From an uncultured Clostridia bacterium (lineage in GTDB: Bacteria; Bacillota; Clostridia; Christensenellales; Aristaeellaceae): a stretch of DNA of 64,000 nt. The notes beneath the pieces were generated by a model. The model was not told the origin of the DNA and did not search any database. It saw only the letters and a program-made list of their open reading frames with translations. Position numbers and translations under genes: made by a program. The stretch lies in NCBI GenBank assembly GCA_947596085.1, contig CANQEW010000005.1, positions 1 to 64,000 of the forward strand. The letters are read 5' to 3'. Positions 6,846 to 13,604 of this stretch are shown piece by piece (position 1 is the stretch's first letter; every line of letters starts with the position of its first letter).

Positions 6846-8501
6846 CTAGTCCGTTTCCCGGTAGAAGCAGCATCCGCCGATGAATTCGCGCAGCAGCGAA
6901 TTTACCGGAATCTCATCCTCCACGTCGGCGGTCTGAATGTAGTTCAAAAACTTCACCAGCCGGTTTGCCAGCGTGTAGTGGGGGCTGCTGGGCGTCACGG
7001 CCCGCAGCGCCGGGTAGGCGTACTTCTTCATGATGGAGAGCTCGTAGGTCAACGACGAATTGAACATCACGTCGGCCTCCTCCTGATAGGGGAAGATGTA
7101 GTTCTCCTCGCCCCGGCGCACGCTCTTCCACATGGCAATGGTGTCCTCGGGCGGCGTGCCCCGGAACTGATGGTCGCGCACGATGCGCCGCAGGAGCCGC
7201 GCGTCGGTGGTGCGGATGCGGTTGTGATCGTCCAGGTTGAGCATCGTGAGCGCGCTGATGTAAATCTTGAACTTTAACTTGCGGTCGATGCCCTCGGTCA
7301 ACCGCTCGTTGAGGCCGTGGATGCCCTCGACGATGATGGGCTGGCCCGGTTCCACGCGGAACGGATGCGTGACCTTCAGCCGCTTTCCGATGTTGAAGTC
7401 GAAGGTGGGCATCTCCACCGTCTCGCCCGCCATCAGGCGCTTCAAATGATCGGCGAACAGCGCCGTGTCCAGCGCGTCCACCCGCTCCAGATCGGGCGCG
7501 CCGTCGCTCTCCAACGGCAGGGTGTCCCGGTCGAGGTAGTAGTCGTCCATGGAGAGCTTCACCGGACGCAGGCCCTGCACCCGAAGCGCGATGTTCAGCC
7601 GGTGCGCGAAGGTCGTCTTGCCGGAGGACGACGGCCCAGCCACCAGAATCAGCCGCGCGCCGGACGCCACGAAGCGGTCCGCGATGGACTGAATCTTGCG
7701 CTCCTGCAGCGCCTCGTTCACGCGGATGAACTCCCGCAGACGGTGGTTGACCACCATCTCGTTCAGATCGGCGGCGTTTTCGCAGCCGAGGATGCGGTTC
7801 CACTCGGCGGTCTCCTGATACACGCGCCAGAGCTTGGGCAGCTCCCGGAACTCCGCCGGGCGCGACGGGTCGTCCGCGTCGGGCTGCATCATCACCACGC
7901 CGGGGTCGCACGGCACCAGCGAGAACACGTCCACCGCGCCCGTGGACGGCACCATCGCGCCGTAGAAGTAGTCCTCCGGACCGTCGCCGATGCGATAGAG
8001 CGTAAAATGGCCGTACTGGCGATAGTTGAGGATCCGCAGCCGGTCGGTCTGACCGGTGCGGGCAAAGTACTCCTGCGCGCGGTCGGTGGTCACGGCGCTG
8101 CGCTCCACGGGCAGATCCGCCGCCGCCAGCGCGCGCATCTCACGCTCCACCGCCGAAATGAACTCCGGCGCCATCGGCCCCTCCCGCAGCGCGATGTAGA
8201 GCCCGCTCCCATAGGAGTGCTCAATGCGCACGTGCGCGGCGGGATCGACCCGGTGCGCGGCGGTGATAAACAGCAGCTGCAGGGAGCGCTCGTAGATGCG
8301 CCGGCCCTCCTCGTCCCGGAAGGTCAGTATGTGCGCGTGCGCGTACTCCTCCGCCGGCTCGCCCAGCGCGCAGGTGCGCCCCTGCACAGATATGCCCAGC
8401 GGCCGCACCGGCCGCAGCTTCTCCGGCAGCAGCCCGCAGGCCTCCAGCCAGCTCGCGCCGCTCTCGCAGCAGATTTCGTATCCGTCCAGCTTCAAATACA
8501 C
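6846..8501 (-). CDS. Nucleoside (uridine) kinase-like protein with a TGS/ThrRS-like N-terminus
   Basis: 551 residues. The C-terminal half is a P-loop kinase of the uridine kinase/phosphoribulokinase type: Walker A GPSSSGKTT at about 287-295, then SMDDYYLD and a VEGIHGLN segment. The N-terminal half resembles the TGS and second additional domains of threonyl-tRNA synthetase, an arrangement known in clostridial and Thermotoga Udk-like kinases. The reaction would be phosphorylation of a nucleoside; the substrate is unproven. GTG 8501 is chosen because GGGAGG ends 7 bases before it. The ATG at 8507 touches the ribosome site, and the ATG further up overlaps the -10 box. It sits alone between its own promoter and the spore lipoprotein gene. 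Confidence 0.75.
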   Translation of the reverse strand: MYLKLDGYEICCESGASWLEACGLLPEKLRPVRPLGISVQGRTCALGEPAEEYAHAHILTFRDEEGRRIYERSLQLLFITAAHRVDPAAHVRIEHSYGSGLYIALREGPMAPEFISAVEREMRALAAADLPVERSAVTTDRAQEYFARTGQTDRLRILNYRQYGHFTLYRIGDGPEDYFYGAMVPSTGAVDVFSLVPCDPGVVMMQPDADDPSRPAEFRELPKLWRVYQETAEWNRILGCENAADLNEMVVNHRLREFIRVNEALQERKIQSIADRFVASGARLILVAGPSSSGKTTFAHRLNIALRVQGLRPVKLSMDDYYLDRDTLPLESDGAPDLERVDALDTALFADHLKRLMAGETVEMPTFDFNIGKRLKVTHPFRVEPGQPIIVEGIHGLNERLTEGIDRKLKFKIYISALTMLNLDDHNRIRTTDARLLRRIVRDHQFRGTPPEDTIAMWKSVRRGEENYIFPYQEEADVMFNSSLTYELSIMKKYAYPALRAVTPSSPHYTLANRLVKFLNYIQTADVEDEIPVNSLLREFIGGCCFYRETD

Positions 8502-8532
8502 GCGCATCCCTCCCGGTAAACGGCTTTTTTTC

Positions 8533-8562
8533 ATTATATCACGCCGGGAAGCGATCATGCAA
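8533..8562 (-). promoter_or_regulatory. Sigma-A promoter for the nucleoside kinase gene
   Basis: Minus strand TTGCAT (8562-8557), an 18-base spacer and TATAAT (8538-8533). The -10 overlaps an in-frame ATG, which rules that ATG out as the normal start and favours the GTG at 8501. Confidence 0.6.
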
Positions 8563-8643
8563 GAAGCGGAAGCGCTTTGTCTCCCCTTCTTCATCCGAAT
8601 TGGACCACCCGCGGCGCACCCCGCGCGGGAGATGAAAGAATAC

Positions 8644-8672
8644 TTGACACTTTGGTATTTATCGCCTATAAT
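8644..8672 (+). promoter_or_regulatory. Consensus sigma-A promoter for the chromate transporter pair
   Basis: TTGACA (8644-8649), exactly 17 bases, TATAAT (8667-8672). It is about 57 bases in front of the first chrA-type gene and divergent from the kinase gene. Confidence 0.85.
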
Positions 8673-8728
8673 CAAAATAGAATTTTGTACGCATCGTTGG
8701 AAAACGCGCGGCGAAGGGGGAATCGGGC

Positions 8729-9307
8729 ATGACGGAGGTCGATACGCGGAAGAAGTTCCGCACGCTGTTTCTCTCCACGCTGCAGCTGAGCGCGCTGACC
8801 TTCGGCGGCGGCTTCGTCATCATTCCGCTGATGCGCCGCAAGTTCGTGGAGGAGCTCCACTGGATCGACGAACAGGAGATGCTCGACCTCACCGCCATCG
8901 CCCAGTCCTCCCCCGGCGCGATCGCCGTCAACGCCTCGATTCTCGTGGGCTACCGAGTGGCGGGCGTGCCGGGTGCGCTGGTCACGGTGCTGGGCACGGT
9001 GCTGCCGCCGCTGGTCATCATATCGGTGATCTCGCTGTTCTACGCGGCGTTTCGCGACAACCGCATCGTCAGCATGGCCATGACCGGCATGCTCGCAGGC
9101 GTGGCCGCGGTGATCTTCGACGTGGTTCTCAACTTGTGTAGAAACATACTGAAACTGAAGCGCGCGCTGCCCGTGCTGGTGATGATCGGCGCGTTCGCCG
9201 CCACGCGCTTCTTCAACGTCAATATCCTGCTGATCATCCTCGTCTGCGGCGCGATCGGCGCGGTGGATACGCTGCGCGGCCGTCGAAAGGGGGCGGGCGG
9301 CAAGTGA
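8729..9307 (+). CDS. Chromate transporter family protein, first half-size subunit
   Basis: 192 residues, strongly hydrophobic with about six membrane segments. It has the chromate-transporter motif FGGGFVIIPLM near residues 22-32 and the QSSPGAIAVNASILVGYRVAG segment of the family near 57-77. Full-length ChrA proteins are about 400 residues with two such halves; here the halves are separate genes, the short-chain (bidomain split) form in which the two proteins work together in opposite orientation. ChrA members export chromate in proteobacteria, but for short-chain Firmicute pairs the substrate is often unknown. The stop overlaps the start of the second half by four bases (GTGA), so the pair is translationally coupled. 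Confidence 0.85.
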   Translation: MTEVDTRKKFRTLFLSTLQLSALTFGGGFVIIPLMRRKFVEELHWIDEQEMLDLTAIAQSSPGAIAVNASILVGYRVAGVPGALVTVLGTVLPPLVIISVISLFYAAFRDNRIVSMAMTGMLAGVAAVIFDVVLNLCRNILKLKRALPVLVMIGAFAATRFFNVNILLIILVCGAIGAVDTLRGRRKGAGGK

Positions 9308-9876
9308 TCCTCCTGCAGCTGTTCTGGAGCTTCATACAGATCGGCCTGTTCTCCATCGGCGGCGGCTATGCGGCCATGCCGCTGATCCAGCAGCAGGTGG
9401 TCGATCTGCATCCCTGGCTCACGATGACGCAGTTTGCCGACATCATGACCATCGCCGAAATGACGCCGGGGCCCATCGCCATCAACTCCGCCACGTTCGT
9501 GGGCATCCGCATCGCCGGACTGCCGGGCGCGCTGATCGCCACGGCCGGTTGCGTGCTGCCCAGCTGCGTGATCGTGCTGCTGCTGGCCTTCGTTTACTAT
9601 AAATATCAGGGCCTGACGCTGGTGCAGGGCATCCTGTCCGGCCTGCGCCCGGCGGTGATCGCCATGATCGCTTCGGCGGGGCTTTCGCTGCTGATCCTCT
9701 CCCTCTACGGCCAGCGCGCGCTGCCCCCCGCCACCGAACTCGGAAACATCGATCTCGCCGCGGCGGGCATCTTCGCGGTCGCGCTGTTCGCGTTGCGCAA
9801 GTGGAAGCCCAGCCCGATGTGGGTGATGCTCGGCGCCGGCGCCGCGGGCGTGATTTTGTACTCCGTCTTTCCTTGA
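9304..9876 (+). CDS. Chromate transporter family protein, second half-size subunit
   Basis: 190 residues, the partner of the preceding gene. It begins at a GTG inside the GTGA overlap. It carries the same family motifs in the order expected for one half of ChrA: FSIGGGYAAMPLIQQQVV near 16-33 and EMTPGPIAINSATFVGIRIAG near 57-77, followed by hydrophobic helices. Two tandem short ChrA proteins usually form a heterodimer in the cytoplasmic membrane. The stop codon lies inside the -35 box of the next promoter (9873-9878), so the MFS gene is a separate unit. Anion specificity is not determined. Confidence 0.85.
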   Translation: MILLQLFWSFIQIGLFSIGGGYAAMPLIQQQVVDLHPWLTMTQFADIMTIAEMTPGPIAINSATFVGIRIAGLPGALIATAGCVLPSCVIVLLLAFVYYKYQGLTLVQGILSGLRPAVIAMIASAGLSLLILSLYGQRALPPATELGNIDLAAAGIFAVALFALRKWKPSPMWVMLGAGAAGVILYSVFP

Positions 9877-9901
9877 CGCGCCGCGCGAGCGATGCTATAA
9901 T
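9873..9901 (+). promoter_or_regulatory. Sigma-A promoter for the MFS leader
   Basis: TTGACG (9873-9878), a 17-base spacer and TATAAT (9896-9901). The -35 box overlaps the stop of the preceding gene. Transcription should start near 9908, giving a leader of about 140 bases in front of the MFS gene. Confidence 0.8.
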
Positions 9902-9931
9902 GTCCCCAACAATCGGAAAGGTCGCTTTGAC

Positions 9932-9955
9932 ATGAGGAACTTCAATATACGTTGA
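9932..9955 (+). CDS. 7-codon leader ORF (MRNFNIR) upstream of the MFS gene
   Basis: ATG at 9932, seven codons reading MRNFNIR, TGA at 9953-9955. A GGAAAGG ribosome site lies 11 bases upstream. The stop codon sits inside the 5' arm of a long hairpin (9951-9965 with 10017-10031) whose 3' arm ends directly before the MFS ribosome site. A ribosome held at the last codons would keep that hairpin open. Like the ABC-F leader ORF it has seven codons and begins MRN. Translation has not been shown. Confidence 0.55.
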   Translation: MRNFNIR

Positions 9956-10031
9956 TTCAGTTGAACAACCATTGCGCGCGGATGGGTCACCCTCATCCCT
10001 GTTGATGTGCGCCCATTTCAACTGACTCAAC
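9951..10031 (+). promoter_or_regulatory. Long leader hairpin in front of the MFS gene
   Basis: GTTGATTCAGTTGAA (9951-9965) pairs with TTCAACTGACTCAAC (10017-10031) at 14 of 15 positions. The enclosed 51 bases contain a second hairpin, GGATGGG (9980-9986) with CCTCATCC (9991-9998, one G-T pair). The outer stem stops one base before the ribosome site AAAGGA (10033-10038), and no U-run follows, so control would be on translation initiation and not termination. Confidence 0.65.
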
Positions 10032-10048
10032 GAAAGGAATGTTTCCCC

Positions 10049-11209
10049 ATGCAAAAATACAGGCGAAATCTGCCCATTTTATATCTCATTTCCCTCTTCG
10101 ACGGCATGTGCTTTTACGCCTCCATCGCCAGCCTCTACCGCCAGGCGGCGGGATTGAACCTCGCGCAGATCGCGCTCATCGAAGCCATATCCTTCCTCAT
10201 GTCCCTGGCGCTGGAGCTGCCCTGGGGCGTCGTCGCCGACCGCATCGGCTACCGCAAGACGATGATCCTAAGCTGCGGCGTGTTTTTCGCCTCGAAGCTG
10301 GTATTCTGGCGGGCGAACAGCTTCGGCGACTTCCTGCTGGAGCGCTTCCTGCTGAGCACAGCGGTAGCGGGGCTGTCCGGCGTGAACGAGAGCATGCTCT
10401 ATCTCTCCGCCGGCGAAGAACATAGCCAGCGCGCCTTCGGTGTCTGCTCGGCGCTGGGCCAGGCGGGACTGCTGTTCTCCGCCGTCGTCTACGCGCGCTT
10501 CATGAGCGGTCAGTACCGGCTGGCAGCGCTGTGCACGGCTGTCAGCTACGGCATCCTCTTCCTTTTGAGCTTCTTTCTCGTGGAGGTGCGCGGCGAGGAG
10601 CAGCGGCAGCGCACAAACCTGAATAGCTTCCTCGACTGCCTGCGCGATACGCTGGGCAAGCGAAAACTGCTCGTGTTCCTGCTGGGATTCACGATGTATG
10701 ACATCGCCGTCGCGACGACGGTCACCTGGCTGAGCCAGAACCTCTACCTGCGCGCGGGCATGACGGACGCCGGCATCGGCTGGGTCTACCTGCTGGTCCC
10801 GCTGGCGGGGATGATGGGCGCAATGTCCGAGCGGCTCACGAGGAAGCTGGGCGAGGGCCGCTTCGGGGCGCTGGTGTTCGCGTTCTCCGGCATCGCCTGC
10901 GCGCTGCTGGCGCTCCCGGGAAGCGCGGCGCTGGCGGTGAGCTGCGTGACGCTGGTGGCTGGTGGGAACGCGCTGATCGGGCCGCTGCTGGCGCAGATCC
11001 AGAATCGGGAGGTCACCGCCGACGATCGCGCCACGCAGTTGAGCGCCTTCACCATGATCCAGGACGTGACCGCCGCCTGCGCCAGCGCCGCCTATGGCCG
11101 CGTGGCCGACGCATCCCTCACCGCCGCGATGCTGACCTGCGCCGCCGCTTGCGGAGTAGGCTGGATATGCTTCGCGGTATATAAGCGAAGGAAAGCACCG
11201 AGCGCGTAA
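10049..11209 (+). CDS. MFS transporter, probable drug efflux
   Basis: 386 residues with about 12 hydrophobic segments and the MFS loop 2-3 signature GVVADRIGYRKTM at about residues 64-76. This places it in the major facilitator superfamily of proton-driven transporters in the cytoplasmic membrane. The ATG at 10049 follows AAAGGA at a spacing of 10. It is a single-gene unit behind its own promoter, leader ORF and hairpin. Leader control of this kind is typical of ribosome-targeting-drug resistance genes (for example mef and erm), so I infer efflux of an antibiotic that affects translation. The protein alone does not identify the substrate. Confidence 0.75.
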   Translation: MQKYRRNLPILYLISLFDGMCFYASIASLYRQAAGLNLAQIALIEAISFLMSLALELPWGVVADRIGYRKTMILSCGVFFASKLVFWRANSFGDFLLERFLLSTAVAGLSGVNESMLYLSAGEEHSQRAFGVCSALGQAGLLFSAVVYARFMSGQYRLAALCTAVSYGILFLLSFFLVEVRGEEQRQRTNLNSFLDCLRDTLGKRKLLVFLLGFTMYDIAVATTVTWLSQNLYLRAGMTDAGIGWVYLLVPLAGMMGAMSERLTRKLGEGRFGALVFAFSGIACALLALPGSAALAVSCVTLVAGGNALIGPLLAQIQNREVTADDRATQLSAFTMIQDVTAACASAAYGRVADASLTAAMLTCAAACGVGWICFAVYKRRKAPSA

Positions 11210-11258
11210 GTCCTTCTAGGCGCACCAAATCGACCCCACAGTCGAAACGCAACGCAGA

Positions 11259-11289
11259 CCTTTGGTCCCATGAATCATGGGGCCAAAGG
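11259..11289. repeat. Perfect-looking hairpin CCTTTGG/CCAAAGG with CCCATG core
   Basis: CCTTTGG T CCCATG (11259-11272), loop AAT, CATGGG G CCAAAGG (11276-11289): 14 pairs including one G-T. It lies downstream of the MFS gene and 34 bases before repeat copy 1. Its CCCAT...ATGGG apex recalls the loops of the cluster at 61.3 kb. It may also act as a terminator, though no T-run follows. Confidence 0.55.
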
Positions 11290-11322
11290 CCGTCATCAAA
11301 AACGCGGCAGCCGAACGGGATT

Positions 11323-11490
11323 CCAAAGGGTCAATGACCCTTTGGCGGGTCTGGGCAGCGCCCAGCGTAACCCCAGGCGGCCCGCATCCAAGCCCAAGCC
11401 GCATAAATTCGGCCGATCACTTTACCCTTCCCAAAAGCGGGCCGCCGCGGCGAGTTTTTGGCTTGGAAAGCGTTGCTTTCCAAGCCAAAA
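11323..11490 (-). repeat. Dispersed multi-hairpin repeat, copy 1
   Basis: Inverted relative to copies 2 and 3. Parts in order: hairpin B CCAAAGGGTC/GACCCTTTGG (11323-11345); mini-hairpin CTGGGC/GCCCAG (11351-11365); GGCGGCCCGC (11376-11385) paired with GCGGGCCGCC (11437-11446) around a variable 51-base insert; hairpin A of 16 perfect pairs, TTTTGGCTTGGAAAGC with its complement and loop GTT (11456-11490). The whole 11210-11702 gap holds no gene: besides this copy and the hairpin at 11259 there is only an AT-richer stretch and the terminator at 11592. Confidence 0.8.
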
Positions 11491-11591
11491 GAGCCGCAGC
11501 AAACTCTCTTTCTCCAATCGCCGAGGCGTTCCTTTCTTAATTATGTTCTTTAATATCCTCGCAAATAATCTCCGGCGCTAAAGCGACAAAA

Positions 11592-11635
11592 GGAGGGGAT
11601 CTCCAAGGGACGACACCGTCCCAGAGACCCCCTCC
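11592..11635 (-). terminator. Terminator of the ABC exporter operon
   Basis: GGAGGGG (11592-11598) pairs with CCCCTCC (11629-11635), with an inner GGGACG/CGTCCC hairpin. On the minus strand the stem is followed by TTTTGTCGCTTT. It lies about 70 bases past the stop of the exporter operon. Confidence 0.7.
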
Positions 11636-11702
11636 GCATTATTCTTCTCAAATCCTCCGAAACGCTTCGACGCTGCTTGCTGCGACCGCAAGCGCCCCAG
11701 CC

Positions 11703-13604
11703 TCACTCCAACTCAAACGCGCCGGTATACAACTGATAGTATGTCCCCCGCTCCTCGATCAGCTTCTCGTGGCTGCCGCGCTCGATGATGCGGCCGTGAT
11801 CGAGCACCATGATGACGTCCGAATTCTTGACCGTGGACAGCCGGTGGGCGATCACGAACACCGTCCTGCCCTCCATCAGCTTGTCCATGCCCCGCTGCAC
11901 GATGGCCTCGGTGCGGGTATCAATGGAGCTGGTCGCCTCGTCCAGAATCATCACCGGCGGGTCGGCCACCGCCGCGCGGGCGATGGCGATCAGCTGGCGC
12001 TGGCCCTGGGACAGGTTCGAGCCGTTGTTGGTCAGCTCCGTATCGTAGCCATCGGGCAGGCGGGTGATGAAGTCGTCCGCGCCCGAGAGCTTCGCCGCGG
12101 CGACGCACTCCTCGTCCGTGGCGTCCAGCTTGCCGTAGCGGATGTTTTCCATCACGCTGCCGGTGAACAGGTTCGTCTCCTGCAATACGATGCCCAGCGA
12201 GCGGCGCAGGTCGCTCTTGCGAATCTTGTTGATGTTGATGCCATCGTAGCGGATCTTGCCGTCCTCAATGTCGTAGAAACGGTTGATCAGGTTCGTGATG
12301 GTGGTCTTGCCCGCGCCGGTCGCGCCCACAAAGGCCACCTTCTGGCCCGGCTCGGCGTAGACGGACACGTCGTACAGAACCTGATGCCCCTCGCGATAGG
12401 AGAAGTCCACGTTCACCAGGCGTACGTCGCCCTTGAGCTCGGTGTAGGTCACGCTGCCGTCGGCCTGATGCGGGTGCTTCCACGCCCACAGGCCGGTATG
12501 CTCCCGCGTCTCGACCAACTCGCCGTTCGAATCGCGCTTCGCGTTGACCAGCGTGACGTATCCCTCGTCGGCCTCGGGCGCCTCGTCCATCAGCTTGAAG
12601 ATGCGCTGAGCGCCGGCGATGCCCATCACGATGGCGTTGATCTGCTGGGACGCCTCGTTGACGTTTCCGGTGAATTGCTTGGTCATGTTCATGAACGGCA
12701 CGATGATGCTGATGTTGAACGCCAGACCCGACAGGCTCAGGTTGGGCAGGCCCGACAGCAGGAACAGTCCGCCCGCCACGGCCACCAGCACGTAGGTGAT
12801 GTTGCCGATGTTCATGATGATGGGACCGAGGATGTTGGCGTAGGCGTGAGCCTTGGCGCTGTCCTCGAAGAGCGCGTCGTTGAGCTTGTCGAAGTCAGCC
12901 TCACTGGCGGCCTCGTGGCTGAACACCTTGACCACCTTCTGGCCGTTCATCATCTCCTGGATGAAGCCCTCGGCCGCGCCCAGCGAGCGCTGCTGACGCA
13001 CGAAATACTTGGTGCTGCCGCCGCCAACCTTGCGGGATACGAACAGCATCGCCGCCACGCCCACCAGCACCACCAGCGTCATCCACACGCTGTAGTAGAG
13101 CATGATCGCCAGCACGCACAGGATCAGCATCCCCGAGCGCAGCAGCGCCGGCAGCGCCTGCGAGACGAGCTGGCGCAGCGTGTCGATGTCGTTGGTGTAG
13201 TGGCTCATGATGTCGCCGTGCTTGTGCGTGTCGAAGTAGCGGATGGGCAGATTCTGCATGCCGTCGAACATGCGCCTGCGCATCTTGTTCAAAAAGCCCT
13301 GGGTCATGTAGGCCATCAGCTGGGTGTAGGCTCCGATGGCGATGATCGACACCACGTACAGCGCGATCAGCAGCATCACCATCGGCACGATCTCCGCCGA
13401 CGCCGAGGCCCAGTCGCCGCTCTCGATCCAGCGCTGGATCACCGCGACCACCCGCTGAATGAATATCGCCGGGATCGCCGCCGTGGCGGCGGAGATCAGA
13501 ATGCACACCGCCGTCACCGGCGCGAGCACCGGATAGGACTCAAACAGCGACTTGAGGATGCGCCCGAAGGTGCCCTGCCCGCGTTGTTCAGGCCGTCTGC
13601 TCAT
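11703..13604 (-). CDS. ABC exporter, membrane-ATPase fusion (second half of heterodimer)
   Basis: 633 residues: an N-terminal six-helix ABC type-1 exporter domain (about 20-320), a linker, and a nucleotide-binding domain with Walker A GATGAGKTT (about 426), signature LSQGQ and Walker B MILDEATSSID with the catalytic Glu intact. Its start overlaps the end of the partner gene by 17 bases, so the two are cotranslated. A linker insertion at about 345-385 between the two domains makes it longer than the partner. Such pairs (BmrCD, LmrCD, TM287/288 type) export drugs or lipids from the cytoplasmic membrane. The specific substrate is unknown. Confidence 0.9.
   Translation of the reverse strand: MSRRPEQRGQGTFGRILKSLFESYPVLAPVTAVCILISAATAAIPAIFIQRVVAVIQRWIESGDWASASAEIVPMVMLLIALYVVSIIAIGAYTQLMAYMTQGFLNKMRRRMFDGMQNLPIRYFDTHKHGDIMSHYTNDIDTLRQLVSQALPALLRSGMLILCVLAIMLYYSVWMTLVVLVGVAAMLFVSRKVGGGSTKYFVRQQRSLGAAEGFIQEMMNGQKVVKVFSHEAASEADFDKLNDALFEDSAKAHAYANILGPIIMNIGNITYVLVAVAGGLFLLSGLPNLSLSGLAFNISIIVPFMNMTKQFTGNVNEASQQINAIVMGIAGAQRIFKLMDEAPEADEGYVTLVNAKRDSNGELVETREHTGLWAWKHPHQADGSVTYTELKGDVRLVNVDFSYREGHQVLYDVSVYAEPGQKVAFVGATGAGKTTITNLINRFYDIEDGKIRYDGININKIRKSDLRRSLGIVLQETNLFTGSVMENIRYGKLDATDEECVAAAKLSGADDFITRLPDGYDTELTNNGSNLSQGQRQLIAIARAAVADPPVMILDEATSSIDTRTEAIVQRGMDKLMEGRTVFVIAHRLSTVKNSDVIMVLDHGRIIERGSHEKLIEERGTYYQLYTGAFELE

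Noticed and set aside
11210-11702. Insertion sequence or MITE with target duplication
   Set aside because: No transposase frame and no clear short direct repeats flanking the copies. A non-autonomous element remains possible but is not supported by target-site evidence.
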